From DASQWP01 sp050697555 (lineage in GTDB: Bacteria > Actinomycetota > Thermoleophilia > Gaiellales > Gaiellaceae), in contig JBOHAD010000020.1 in the NCBI GenBank assembly GCA_050697555.1, forward strand, positions 1-37,072: a stretch of 37,072 bases of DNA. The letters run 5' to 3'. Both the position numbers and the translations under genes were made by a program. Below, in pieces: positions 25,292-33,880 of the stretch. The notes below the pieces were generated by a model, which saw nothing but the letters and a program-made list of their open reading frames with translations, searched no databases and was not told the DNA's origin. The stretch's first letter is position 1, and each line of letters opens with the position of its first letter.

Positions 25292-28200
25292 ATGCAGCGT
25301 AGGGATCGCACCATCGTCTTTTCGCCCTCCGACCTGACGGGCTACCTGGCGTGCCCGCACCTGACGCAGCTCGAGCGACGCGTCGCGCGCGGCGCGCTTG
25401 CGAAGCCTCGCGCCGAGAACCCTGAGGCCGAGCTCGTCAAGAGCAAGGGCGAGGAGCACGAGCGGGCTTACCTCGACCAGCTCCGCGCTCAAGGCCGCAC
25501 TGTCACCGAGATCACCCTCGACCCCGACCTCGACTGGGAGCGCGCCGCGCGCGAGACCGCGGAGGCGATCCGCAGCAACACTGACGTCGTCTACCAGGGC
25601 GTCCTCGTCTCGCCGGACGGCTGGCGCGGTGTCGCCGACTTCCTCGAGCGCCAACCCGACGGCACCTACGAGGCCGTCGACACGAAGCTCGCACGGCACG
25701 CGAAGCCGGCCTACGTGCTCCAGCTTCTCTTTTACACCGAGCAGCTCGCGCGCCTCCAGGGCCGCGCGGCCGCGCGCATGCACGTCGAGCTCGGCTCCGG
25801 CGAGCGCGAGTCCTTCCGCCCGGAGGAGTTCGCCGCCTACTACCGGCGGCTCCGCGCCCGCTTCACCGAGTTCGCTTCCGAGGACCGGCCGACCGAGCCC
25901 TACCCGGTCGCCTTCTGCGAGCGCTGCGACTTCCTCCCCCGCTGCTCGGAGGAGTGGGCGAGCACGGACCACCTCTCCCAGGTCGCCGGCCTGCGCCGCA
26001 CGCAGTTCGAGAAGCTCCGCGCGGGCGGCATCTCCACGCTCGCCGAGCTCGCCGGCTGGCAGCCGGACGACGGCGCCCTCCTGAAGCTCCGCGAGCAGGC
26101 CGCGCTCCAGCTCCACGCGCGCGAGACCGGCGAGCAGGCCTACCGGCTGCTCGAGCCCGTCCCGGAGACCGGCTTCGCGCTCCTCCCGGCGCCCTCGCCC
26201 GGCGACCTCTTCTTCGACATGGAGGGGAACCCGTTCTGGGATCCGAAGGGCGGGCTCGAGTACCTCTTCGGCGTCCTCTGGCAGGAGGACGGCCGCACGC
26301 CCTTCCACGCCTTCTGGGCGCACGACCGCGAGAGCGAGCGCCGCGCGTTCGAGGCGTTCGTCGACTTCGTCCACGAGCGCCTGCGCGCTGACCCCGCGCT
26401 GCACGTCTACCACTACGCCGCCTACGAGGTGACCGCGCTCAAGCGCCTCATGGGCGAGTACGGAACGCGCGAGCGCGAGGTCGACGACCTCCTGCGCCGC
26501 GACGTCTTCGTCGACCTCTTCGCCGTCGTCCGGAACGCCCTGCGCGTCTCGCAGCCGCGCTACTCGCTCAAGAACCTCGAGGTCTTCCTGTCCATGGAGC
26601 GCGAGGCCGAGATCAAGGAGGGCGGCGCCTCCATTCTCATGTTCGAGGAGTGGATGCGGACGCGCGACGACGCCGTCCTGGCCGAGATCGCCGCCTACAA
26701 CGAGGAGGACTGCCTCGCCACGCTCCTCCTCCGCGACTGGCTGCTCGAGCGCAAGGCGGAGGCGATCCGGACGTTCGGGCCGATTCCCACGCCGGCACCC
26801 GTCGATCCAAAGGAGGAGAAGCCGGAGAAGGTCGCGCGTGCCGACCTCCGCCTCTCGCTGCTCGAGACGGGCGACCCCGCGGCCGCGCTTGCCGGAGAGC
26901 TCCTCGACTACCACGACCGCGAGCGCAAGCCCGTCTGGTGGGCGTTCTTCGAGCGCGTGGAGATGTCACCGGCCGAGCTCGTCGAGGACGCGGAGTCGAT
27001 CGGCGCGCTCGAGCTCGTCGCCGGGCCCGAGCAGGTGAAGAAGTCGCAGGCGTGGACGTTCACGTTTCCGCCGCAGGAGCACAAGATCGGCCAGAACCAG
27101 CAGGTCATCGACCCGGCCACGCGTGACGGAGCGGGAACGGTCGTTGAGGTGGATCGCGAGGAGCGGCGGCTCGTGTTGAGGCGCGGGCCGAAGCACGAGG
27201 ACGTGCCGCTGCCGAAGGCGCTCATCCCCAGCGGTCCGTTTTACACCGATGCGCAGGAGGACGCGCTCATGCGGCTCGGGGGCTCGCTCCTCGCCGGCGA
27301 CCGGCGCTACCCGGCGCTCGAGTCGGTGCTCCGGCGCGAGTCGCATCCGGGGCCGATCCAGACGAACGACCTCGTGGAGATGGAGCGGCTCCTGCCCGGA
27401 CTCGACGGCGACCACCTCTTCGTCCAGGGGCCGCCCGGTTCCGGGAAGACGTGGACGGGCGGGCGCCTCGTGGCGCGCTTGCTGGCGGCTGGGAAGCGGG
27501 TGGGCGTCGCGTCCACGAGCCACAAGGCGATCCACAAGCTCCTCGACGAGGTGGAGGCGGGCGCGGACGAGCTCGGGCTCGATTTGCGCGGCTGCAAGAA
27601 GGCGAGCGGCGGCAACCCGGAGTCGTTCTACGAGAGCGAGCGAATCGAGAACCTGACCGACGTGGAGAGCTGCCTCGAGTGGCCACTCGCGGCCGGGACG
27701 GCGTGGCTCTTCGCGCATCCGGCCTTCGACGCGACGCTCGACTACCTGTTCATCGACGAGGGCGGCCAGGTCTCGCTCGCGGACGCGCTCGCCATGGGTA
27801 CGTGCGCGCGGAATCTCGTCCTGCTCGGCGACCCGCTCCAGCTCGGGCAGGTGCTCCAGGGGACGCATCCGGAGGGCGCGGCGGCCTCGGTGCTCGAGCA
27901 CCTGCTCGGGGAGGAGGGGACGATCCCCGAGGATCGCGGCATCTTCCTCGAGCGGACGTTCCGGCTCCACCCGGACGTCTGCCGCTACGTCTCGGAGGCG
28001 TTCTACGAGGGACGGCTCGCGTGGGATGCGAGCACGGAGGCGCGCTCGACGCCGTTCGGGACGGGCGTGCGCTACCTGCCGGTCGAGCACGAGGGCCGGC
28101 GGCAGGAGTCGCCCGAGGAGGCGGAGCGAATCCGGGCGGAGATCGAGCGCATGCTCGCGGCCGGCATGCGTCCGGAGGACTTCAAGGTCGTCGCGCCCTA

Positions 28201-28519
28201 CAACGCGCAGGTGAACCTGCTCCGGGAGGTGGTTCCCGCGGACGTGCCGGTCGGCACCGTGGACAAGTTCCAGGGTCAGGAGGCGGAGGTCGTCTTCTAT
28301 TCGCTGGCGAGCTCGAGCGGGGAGGACATCCCGCGCTCGCTCGAGTTCCTCTTCTCCCGGAACCGGCTCAACGTGGCGATCTCGCGGGCGCGCTGCCTGT
28401 CAGTGCTGGTGGCGAGCCCGCGGCTGCTCGAGGTGGACGCGAGAACGGTGGAGCACATGCGCCTGGCGAACGCGCTCTGCAGGTTCGTGGAGATCGCGGA
28501 GGAACAGCAGGGAAGCTGA
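25292..28519 (+). CDS. TM0106-family RecB-like nuclease fused to SF1 helicase
   Basis: This 1075-residue three-part protein has a RecB/Cas4-like PD-(D/E)XK nuclease at residues 1-220, with Asp116 (GVADF), Asp130 and Lys132 (VDTK) and Gln143, plus an iron-sulphur cluster signature: Cys21 and Cys209, Cys212, Cys218 (FCERCDFLPRC). An RNase H-like exonuclease-type module follows from about residue 305 (DLFFDMEGNPFW with Asp309 and Glu311, later YNEEDCLATLLL). The C-terminal UPF1/DNA2-like helicase has GPPGSGKTW (Lys719), FIDEGGQVSL (Asp822, Glu823) and GTVDKFQGQEAEVV. The ATG at 25292 gives the normal N-terminus; an in-frame GTG lies one codon earlier. It probably processes DNA ends in repair or defence. 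All key residues are present. Confidence 0.92.
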   Translation: MQRRDRTIVFSPSDLTGYLACPHLTQLERRVARGALAKPRAENPEAELVKSKGEEHERAYLDQLRAQGRTVTEITLDPDLDWERAARETAEAIRSNTDVVYQGVLVSPDGWRGVADFLERQPDGTYEAVDTKLARHAKPAYVLQLLFYTEQLARLQGRAAARMHVELGSGERESFRPEEFAAYYRRLRARFTEFASEDRPTEPYPVAFCERCDFLPRCSEEWASTDHLSQVAGLRRTQFEKLRAGGISTLAELAGWQPDDGALLKLREQAALQLHARETGEQAYRLLEPVPETGFALLPAPSPGDLFFDMEGNPFWDPKGGLEYLFGVLWQEDGRTPFHAFWAHDRESERRAFEAFVDFVHERLRADPALHVYHYAAYEVTALKRLMGEYGTREREVDDLLRRDVFVDLFAVVRNALRVSQPRYSLKNLEVFLSMEREAEIKEGGASILMFEEWMRTRDDAVLAEIAAYNEEDCLATLLLRDWLLERKAEAIRTFGPIPTPAPVDPKEEKPEKVARADLRLSLLETGDPAAALAGELLDYHDRERKPVWWAFFERVEMSPAELVEDAESIGALELVAGPEQVKKSQAWTFTFPPQEHKIGQNQQVIDPATRDGAGTVVEVDREERRLVLRRGPKHEDVPLPKALIPSGPFYTDAQEDALMRLGGSLLAGDRRYPALESVLRRESHPGPIQTNDLVEMERLLPGLDGDHLFVQGPPGSGKTWTGGRLVARLLAAGKRVGVASTSHKAIHKLLDEVEAGADELGLDLRGCKKASGGNPESFYESERIENLTDVESCLEWPLAAGTAWLFAHPAFDATLDYLFIDEGGQVSLADALAMGTCARNLVLLGDPLQLGQVLQGTHPEGAAASVLEHLLGEEGTIPEDRGIFLERTFRLHPDVCRYVSEAFYEGRLAWDASTEARSTPFGTGVRYLPVEHEGRRQESPEEAERIRAEIERMLAAGMRPEDFKVVAPYNAQVNLLREVVPADVPVGTVDKFQGQEAEVVFYSLASSSGEDIPRSLEFLFSRNRLNVAISRARCLSVLVASPRLLEVDARTVEHMRLANALCRFVEIAEEQQGS

Positions 28520-28522
28520 ACC

Positions 28523-28762
28523 TCAGCCGAGCGACCCGAGCGGCGCAATCGCGCGCACGGGCTGACCCGTGACCTCGGCGATCAGGTCGAAGTCGGCGTC
28601 GTAGTGGCAGACCGACATGCCTGCGGACCCGGCGGCGGCGGCAACCAGGAGATCTGGCAGCCTCGCTCTTCGGTGGTGGAGAGGGCCGGTGGCGGCAAGG
28701 AGTTCGAATACATCGGCATGGTCGCGGGCGCTCGAGAGAAGCTCCAGCCGCGGCGATAGCTC
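28523..28762 (-). pseudogene. PIN-domain (VapC-type) toxin remnant
   Basis: On the minus strand a 79-residue open stretch runs from just after a TGA (28763-28765) to the stop at 28523. It reads LPDLLVAAAAGSAGM, then SVCHYDADFDLIAEVTGQPV and the ending APLGSLG. This is the C-terminal third of a PIN-domain VapC ribonuclease (DLLVAA...HYDxDFDxIA). The catalytic N-terminal Asp (usually in a VDTSVL segment) and the first acidic residues are missing, and the segment directly upstream is another gene. It is a truncated fossil with no ribosome site, left beside an intact toxin-antitoxin pair. Confidence 0.72.
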
Positions 28763-28806
28763 TCACGTGCTATCGTGTGTGATACATCGTCATACGGAGG
28801 TCGGCC
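28763..28806 (+). promoter_or_regulatory. Likely promoter/operator of the DUF433-DUF5615 pair
   Basis: This short AT-richer stretch contains GATACAT, a plausible -10 element, and short inverted arms TATC...GATA. ACGGAGG lies six bases before the ATG at 28807. Antitoxins usually bind such sites to repress their own operon; that is inference. Confidence 0.35.
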
Positions 28807-29235
28807 ATGGGTCGCGGTAAGCCCAAGCAGGGAGTGTCGTTTCGGTTCGATCCGCGCACCCTCGAGCGTTTGAAGCAGCGCTCGCGCGATGCCGGAGCAG
28901 CCCAGGCGGCACTCGTCGAGCGCTACATCGAGGAGGGGATGCGGACCGACGAGCATCCCGGCATCTACTTCCGGGAGGGCGGATCCGGCCGGCGGCCGGC
29001 GGTGCTCGGCACGCGGCTCGATGTCGCTCAGATCGTCGAGACGCTCCGCCAGAACGAGAACTCCATCGAAGAAACGGCGGAGTACCTCGACATCCCCGCC
29101 GCGCAGGTGGAGACGGCCGTGCGTTACTACGCCGACTACAAGGACGAGATCGACGGCTGGATCGAGGAGAGTCGGGCGATCGGGGAACGCGAGCGCGAGC
29201 GTTGGCGTCGCCAGCAGGAAGCGCTCGCTCGGTGA
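28807..29235 (+). CDS. DUF433-type antitoxin with N-terminal RHH-like segment
   Basis: This 142-residue protein has an N-terminal ribbon-helix-helix-like segment (VSFRFDPRTLERLKQRS), then a DUF433 domain (GTRLDVAQIVETLRQN, then SIEETAEYLDIPAAQVETAV), a helix-turn-helix fold common in antitoxins. A charged C-terminal helix follows, probably the part that wraps the toxin. The ATG at 28807 has ACGGAGG six bases upstream. The stop TGA overlaps the GTG of the next gene by four bases, the usual antitoxin-first layout. It should bind its own promoter and neutralise the downstream PIN-like protein. Confidence 0.85.
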   Translation: MGRGKPKQGVSFRFDPRTLERLKQRSRDAGAAQAALVERYIEEGMRTDEHPGIYFREGGSGRRPAVLGTRLDVAQIVETLRQNENSIEETAEYLDIPAAQVETAVRYYADYKDEIDGWIEESRAIGERERERWRRQQEALAR

Positions 29236-29600
29236 AGCTGCTGCTCGACGAAATGATCTCATGGCGGATCGCCGTCGAGCTACGAAAGCGGGGCCACGAC
29301 GTCGTCGCGGTCAAGCGAGATCGACCAGACCTCGAAGCGCGTCTGGATCCGACGGTGCTTGAGGCTGCGGTGGCAGAACATCGCGCCGTGGTGACGAACA
29401 ATGTCCGCGACTACCGTGTCGTACAGGAGCGTCTGCGCGCTCGCGACGAGGACCACTACGGGATCATCTACACCCACGACGACACGCTGCCGCGCAACAG
29501 GACGGCGTTCCAGCTCTGGGTCTTAACCCTCGAGAAGCTCCTCAAAGCGCGCCCAGCCGAGACTGCACTTTTGAACCGAGTACACCACCTGCTTCCATAA
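29232..29600 (+). CDS. DUF5615 PIN-like toxin
   Basis: This 122-residue protein starting MKLLLDEMISWRIAVELRKRG belongs to the DUF5615 PIN-like family, small predicted ribonucleases paired with DUF433 antitoxins. It shows LLLDE at the start (metal-binding Asp6 and Glu7), an acidic middle, AVVTNNVRDYRVV with the conserved Asp, and a C-terminal helix. The GTG at 29232 overlaps the antitoxin stop (GTGA). The family is inferred to cleave RNA when free of antitoxin; substrate unknown. No defects are seen. Confidence 0.85.
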   Translation: MKLLLDEMISWRIAVELRKRGHDVVAVKRDRPDLEARLDPTVLEAAVAEHRAVVTNNVRDYRVVQERLRARDEDHYGIIYTHDDTLPRNRTAFQLWVLTLEKLLKARPAETALLNRVHHLLP

Positions 29601-29738
29601 CTCAGGTACGAACCTGGCGGCGCTTCCAGTGAGGAAGGTTCGGAGGCACGATCCGCCCAGCGCGGGCGCCTACACACCCGGGATGGCGAAGCCGGCGCCC
29701 TGCGTCGGCATCGTCGTTCCCGCACACCGGAGAAGCCT

Positions 29739-29986
29739 GTGCCGACGCCTCTTCAGGCGATTGCCGCTCTGCTGTCGCCCTGCTTCCGGGTGCCCTCGCG
29801 GTCTGGTGATTCGAGCGCTATGCGGCTGCCTGGGGGATCGGTCAGCCGGATCGCCTACTTCGCTTCGTCGGCGTCTCGGCGGTTTTCCACGCGGTCCCGG
29901 CCCCGCTGACCTACCGGGTCTGGAGCGGCTACGTGGAACCCCGCGACGACGAAGACAAGTGCGTGTGCGGGCCTCAAGCATCCTGA
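29739..29986 (+). pseudogene. DUF6338 membrane-protein remnant
   Basis: The N-terminal part of a DUF6338-type protein is readable in pieces: TPLQAIAALL, then with one frame change LLPGALAVW, an in-frame TGA where relatives have an Ala-type codon, and then FERYAAAWGIGQPDRLLRFV and GVSAVFHAVPAPLTYRVW, ending CGPQAS before TGA at 29984-29986. From memory the family begins with a helix, LLPGALY.WAFER and DRLLRFVG.SA.FHA. Both a frameshift near 29765-29780 and a nonsense codon are needed to explain it, and the rest of the gene is gone. The function of intact members is unknown. Confidence 0.6.
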
Positions 29987-30301
29987 TCCGTTGCGAGGAG
30001 ACCGAGTATTTTGAGTTCGTCGATGCTTAGAGGGCGCGGAAGGAAGACCGGCAAGGGCAGATTGCCCAGATCGGAGACCCGCGACGGATATCCGTCGGGA
30101 TCCAAGCCTGTTTCGGCGCTCAAGCCGCCTCCGAAAGGCCCCGGCGTGGGCGCGCCGGGACCGCTGAAGCGTGCCTGACGTGCACCGGCCCGCGAGGCCT
30201 CGCCCCTGAGCATCATCAGCGGCCCGATCAGGCAAGGACGCGGCTGACCCCGCGCTGTGGCGCAAGCTGACCGCGAGGACCGTCTCGGTACCCTGTGACC
30301 C
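29987..30301. other. Region without a convincing gene
   Basis: This stretch of 315 bases follows the DUF6338 remnant. On the minus strand an open frame from the double ATG near 30216 to 29974 would encode about 80 residues ending in LPLPVFLPRPLSIDELKILG. Its codon usage is less GC-biased at third positions than real genes here and it has no recognised family, so I leave it as possible only. I find no RNA gene or clear terminator. Confidence 0.35.
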
Positions 30302-30774
30302 GTGCCGCCGGCCGAGCCGAGCTTCCTGACGCGTCGCCGTTCTGGTACGCGCCCGAGCACGACGCCGACCAACCCGCACACGCAGCTCACGCAGAACGCT
30401 CCAGAGGATCTCCAGGAGCGTGTATTCGCCTTCGCAGCCTCCCTCCCGGACGTCGCGGTCGGGCCGAGCGCCGTCTCGGTGCCGGGCGCGCGGGCGTTTC
30501 ACCTGCCCGCCTCCACTCAGACGGGGGCCGAAGCCTTCATGGTCGGGCGCGAGTTCGCGCATCTCCATCCCCCGAGCGACGGCAGCCTCCACATGGTGCT
30601 GCCGCCCGACGTCGTCGACCGCGTCATCGACAACGGCTGGGTGGAGCGGCATCCGCTCGCCGGCGACAGGGCCTGCCGGGAAACATCGTGATGGTGTACG
30701 GGCCGCGTGACGACGACGAGCTCGCCGTGGTGGAGGAACTCCTCCAAGCCTCGCACGCGCTCGCGACCGCCTGA
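30302..30774 (+). pseudogene. DUF5519 (luciferase-like) domain gene, single-base frameshift
   Basis: Frame 2 reads LQERVFAFAASLPDVAVGP, REFAHLHPPSDGSLHMVLP and VDRVIDNGWVERHPLAG, then loses the frame near 30668. Frame 1 continues GLPGNIVMVYGPRDDDELAV to the stop at 30774. With one added base the total length is a multiple of three (158 codons). The block HLHPPSDGSLHMVLP and the end YGPRD.DEL are those of DUF5519, a small domain found alone or with other genes and of unknown role. The first 35 residues lack family character, so the start is uncertain. Either a real mutation or an assembly indel. Confidence 0.68.
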
Positions 30775-30790
30775 TCAGGGAAGGCCCGCC

Positions 30791-31759
30791 GTGGAACCAT
30801 GGACCGATGAGCTCTGGCTCGGGGCGGCGCACGAATGGATCCACCGGCGGGTGGAGGAGCTCGATGCGACCGTCACCGGTCCGATCGAGCAGCCCCACGT
30901 CCGGCCGTGGGCGACCGTCATGCGCGTGCCCACGGGCGCCGGGCCGGTCTGGTTCAAGGCGAACGCGCCGGTGCTCGCGCACGAGGCGGCGGTCGTCAGC
31001 GTCCTCGCGGGAACGCGTCCGGACTGTGTTCCCGAGCTCCTGGCAGTGGATCTCGAGCGCGGCTGGATGCTCATGGGGGACGGCGGGGTGCGCCTGCGCG
31101 AGATCGTCGAGCGCGAGCGGAGCCTGCGCCGCTGGCTCGAGCTCCTGCCGCGGTACGCGCAGCTTCAGATCGATCTGGCCGGCCACGCCGGCGAGCTCGT
31201 CGCCCTCGGCACGCCGGATCGTCGGCTTGCAGTCCTCGCCTCCCAGTACGAGCAGCTGCTCGACCACGGGGTGGAAGGCCTTCCGGAGCGCGACCTCCGC
31301 CGGCTCCGCGGGCTCACGGCCCAGGTCGGGGAGATGTGCGATCAGCTTGCGGGCTTCGGCCTGCCCGAGACGATCCAGCACGACGACCTCCACGACGGGC
31401 AGGTCTTCGTGCGCGACGGCCGCTACCTCTTCTTCGATTGGGGCGACGCTTGCGTCTCACACGCGTTCTTCAGCATGGCGGTCACCCTCGAAGGAGTGCT
31501 CGCGTGGGGACTCGACGACGTCGAGGGCTCGGAGGAGATCGAGCCTTACCGGGACGCGTACCTCGAGCCGTTCGAGCGCTACGCGACCCGCGACGAGCTC
31601 AAGGCCGCCCATTCGCTGGCGCTGCGACTGGGTTGGATCTGCCGCGCGCTCAATGTGCACAGGTTCGCCTCCGCGCTCGAGCCGCCGTTTCGCGAGGAGC
31701 ACCTGGAAGGGGTCGCCGTTCGTCTGCGTCTCTTCGCGGACGGTCTCGAGGAGAGCTGA
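30791..31759 (+). CDS. Aminoglycoside-phosphotransferase-fold kinase-like protein
   Basis: This 322-residue protein has the APH/choline-kinase fold. The Brenner motif is TIQHDDLHDGQVFV with His197 and Asp199 region, the DFG-equivalent is FFDWGDA (Asp216), and a Lys at residue 56 (VWFKAN) is the probable ATP-binding Lys. It would phosphorylate a small molecule; the substrate is unknown and I see no reason to assign antibiotic resistance. The GTG at 30791 follows AGGGAAGG at good distance. It begins 16 bases after the DUF5519 gene, so the two are probably one transcript. Length is normal for the family. Fusion or truncation is not seen. Confidence 0.85.
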   Translation: MEPWTDELWLGAAHEWIHRRVEELDATVTGPIEQPHVRPWATVMRVPTGAGPVWFKANAPVLAHEAAVVSVLAGTRPDCVPELLAVDLERGWMLMGDGGVRLREIVERERSLRRWLELLPRYAQLQIDLAGHAGELVALGTPDRRLAVLASQYEQLLDHGVEGLPERDLRRLRGLTAQVGEMCDQLAGFGLPETIQHDDLHDGQVFVRDGRYLFFDWGDACVSHAFFSMAVTLEGVLAWGLDDVEGSEEIEPYRDAYLEPFERYATRDELKAAHSLALRLGWICRALNVHRFASALEPPFREEHLEGVAVRLRLFADGLEES

Positions 31760-31774
31760 CGGCGCAGCCGCGCT

Positions 31775-32404
31775 TCAGTACCAGATTGCGACTCTCCGGC
31801 CGTCCACGATCTCCGGCGGGTCCGGGAGCGTGGCTGCCGTGCCAGCACCGATCCGATGCGCGCTCCATGCGGCCGCGGCGGCGTCGAGGACGTCGTCGAC
31901 CGGGGCGGGGGCCGAGGCGCCGAGCTGTGCAAGCTCGATTCCGTGCCGGTGGAGAAGCTCGAATCGCTCGAGGACGCCACCGGCCGACTTCTTGCGATGA
32001 CGGAGCGGTCGTCCGCCGTTCATCGCCCGGAAGGACACTTCGGGGTGGACTTCGTGACATCGTGCATCGGAGCGTGCAAGCCGCGTGACGTGAAGAATGC
32101 GACGCCCCAGCGCGTGGGCCTGCGCGGATACCCCGAGACCCGGTCCGAAGGGCATCTCCAAAAGCTTCCGCGAGGGAGTTGTAAAGACGGTGCTCGCGGC
32201 TCCGGTGAGGAAGCGGCGAGCGGCGACGTCCGCTTGGCGTGGTCCGAACCCGATGGGGATGTCGACGGCCACGACGCGGGCATCGGCCAGCTCCTCGAAG
32301 GTCGCTTCGACTTCTTGGACGAGGTGATCCGCGGCGAAGCGGCCGTCGTCGAGGACGACCGCGACCCAGCCGCCCCTCGTGCCGTCGACGCCGCCGACTC
32401 GCAC
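31775..32404 (-). CDS. DUF429 family protein
   Basis: This 209-residue protein starts MRVGGVDGTRGGWVAVVLDD and has AVDIPIGF and HPEVSFRAMNG, the hallmark blocks of DUF429 (predicted RNase H-like fold, nuclease-like Asp at GVDG and DIP). The activity of the family is not established. The GTG at 32404 is the first good start; the open frame extends to 33031 only as antisense of the DUF1003 gene. It is convergent with the kinase-like gene (stop to stop 15 bases) and divergent from DUF1003. No defects. Confidence 0.8.
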   Translation of the reverse strand: MRVGGVDGTRGGWVAVVLDDGRFAADHLVQEVEATFEELADARVVAVDIPIGFGPRQADVAARRFLTGAASTVFTTPSRKLLEMPFGPGLGVSAQAHALGRRILHVTRLARSDARCHEVHPEVSFRAMNGGRPLRHRKKSAGGVLERFELLHRHGIELAQLGASAPAPVDDVLDAAAAAWSAHRIGAGTAATLPDPPEIVDGRRVAIWY

Positions 32405-32581
32405 GGTGGAAGAGTATGGCCGAGCCTCCCTGGGCGCCGGCAGCCGTAGATGGGCTGTCCCGCAAACGACGAGCGCTCGGGCCAAGTCGCGCTCGCGCGC
32501 GGGTCGGGGGGAACATCGCTCCTGAGCCGAATCCCGCGCCCCTGAAGCGGATCGGCAGGGCTGGCAGAGCCCAGCGCGAAC

Positions 32582-33049
32582 TTGCGGGCTGTGCCACACA
32601 CGACTCCCGCCTTCGGGGAGGATGCCTTCGGCCGCGGGGCAGAAACCGCCGCCCGATTCTTCGGCACGCCCAGGTACATCGTCGCGCAGTCCGTGATCGT
32701 GATCCTCTGGATTGCGTTCAACGCCGTCGCAGTGGGCCTCCGCTGGGATCCGTATCCGTTCATCCTCCTCAACCTCGTCTTCTCGACGCAGGCCGCCTAC
32801 GCCGCGCCGCTGATCCTGCTCGCCCAAACGCGGCAGGCCGACCGCGACAAGCTCGCGCTCGACCGGGACGAGGCGCACCGCGACCAGGTCATGCGGCAGA
32901 TGGAGGAGCGGGAGGCGGCGATCAAGAGAGAAACCGACGAGCTGAAGATGCTGCTCGCGACGAACACCGACCTGACCCGGCAGGACAAGGAGCTCACACA
33001 GCGGCTCGAGACGCTGACCCGAGAGATCCACGCTCGCATGCTCGGCTGA
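32582..33049 (+). CDS. DUF1003 membrane protein
   Basis: This 155-residue protein has the DUF1003 core FFGTPRYIVAQSVIVILWIAF, the second membrane segment NLVFSTQAAYAAPLILLA and the following QTRQADRDK, then a long charged coiled coil (EEREAAIKRETDELKMLLA). Two transmembrane helices and a cytoplasmic tail are predicted. The function is unknown. TTG at 32582 is used; GTG at 32591 is a close alternative. The 177-base gap to the divergent DUF429 gene should hold both promoters, although I see no clear elements. Confidence 0.85.
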   Translation: MRAVPHTTPAFGEDAFGRGAETAARFFGTPRYIVAQSVIVILWIAFNAVAVGLRWDPYPFILLNLVFSTQAAYAAPLILLAQTRQADRDKLALDRDEAHRDQVMRQMEEREAAIKRETDELKMLLATNTDLTRQDKELTQRLETLTREIHARMLG

Positions 33050-33093
33050 CGGGTTCGCCTGGGTGGGGCGCCAGCCGCCCTTAGGATGACGGC

Positions 33094-33873
33094 ATGTCCG
33101 TGAGTCCCGACCGCGAGCTCTCGGGCCAGGTCGCGCTCGTCACCGGAGGCGGGCGCGGGATCGGGCGGAACGTCGCGCTCGAGCTGGCCGCCGCCGGCGC
33201 GAGTGTCGTCGTCGCGGCACGGAGCGCCGACGAGATCAGGCAGACCGCTGAGGAAGTCGGAGGCCTGGCGATCGAGTGCGACGTCTCCGATCGGGAGGCC
33301 GTCGAGCGGATGGTCGAGCAGGTGGAGTCGGCGCACGGGCGGCTCGACCTTCTCGTCTCGAACGCGGGCACGAGCGTCGCGGAGAACGCCGCCGCCTGGG
33401 AGCTCGACCCCGCCGACTGGTGGCGGGTGTTCGAGGTCAACGTCCTCGGCGTCTATCTCTGCTGCCGCGCCGTCATCCCCGGCATGCTCGCGCGCGGCGG
33501 AGGCCGCATCGTCAATGTCGCGAGCGGGGCCGCGTACCTGCCCGGCTCCTCGAGCACGGCGTACAGCGCGAGCAAGGCGGCCGTGCACCGGTTCTCCGAG
33601 ACGCTGGCCCTGCAGCTCGAGCCCCACGGCATCCCCGTCTTCTCGATCAGCCCGGGTCTCGTTCGCACGAAGATGACGGAGCCCTTCGGCGACGACGCTC
33701 CCTGGACGCCGCCCGAGCTCGCGCCGAGGCTCGTGCGGGCCCTGGCCTCCGGGCGGCTAGACGGGCTCGCAGGCCGCTACCTCCATGCCGAGCACGACGA
33801 CATCGACGACATCTCGCGGCGTATCGACGAGATCCGGTCCGAGGATCTGAACGCGATCCGCCTTCGTCGCTAG
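33094..33873 (+). CDS. SDR family NAD(P)-dependent oxidoreductase
   Basis: This 259-residue short-chain dehydrogenase/reductase has a Rossmann TGGGRGIG at residues 17-24, ECDVSDREAV with Asp63 region for cofactor, SNAGTS near 89, and the catalytic Ser144 (NVASG), Tyr157 and Lys161 (AYSASK). It would oxidise or reduce an alcohol or keto substrate with NAD(P). The substrate is unknown. The ATG at 33094 gives normal length. The next gene starts seven bases after the stop, so the two are probably co-transcribed. Confidence 0.92.
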   Translation: MSVSPDRELSGQVALVTGGGRGIGRNVALELAAAGASVVVAARSADEIRQTAEEVGGLAIECDVSDREAVERMVEQVESAHGRLDLLVSNAGTSVAENAAAWELDPADWWRVFEVNVLGVYLCCRAVIPGMLARGGGRIVNVASGAAYLPGSSSTAYSASKAAVHRFSETLALQLEPHGIPVFSISPGLVRTKMTEPFGDDAPWTPPELAPRLVRALASGRLDGLAGRYLHAEHDDIDDISRRIDEIRSEDLNAIRLRR

Positions 33874-33880
33874 CTGCGGC

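Noticed and set aside
25049..26914. Long minus-strand open frame of 621 residues opposite the nuclease-helicase
   Set aside because: It is the antisense shadow of a gene with clear domains; its composition is Glu/Arg/Leu repeats with no recognisable domain.
30791..31759. Antibiotic-resistance phosphotransferase
   Set aside because: Only the general APH/choline-kinase fold is supported; the substrate cannot be inferred.
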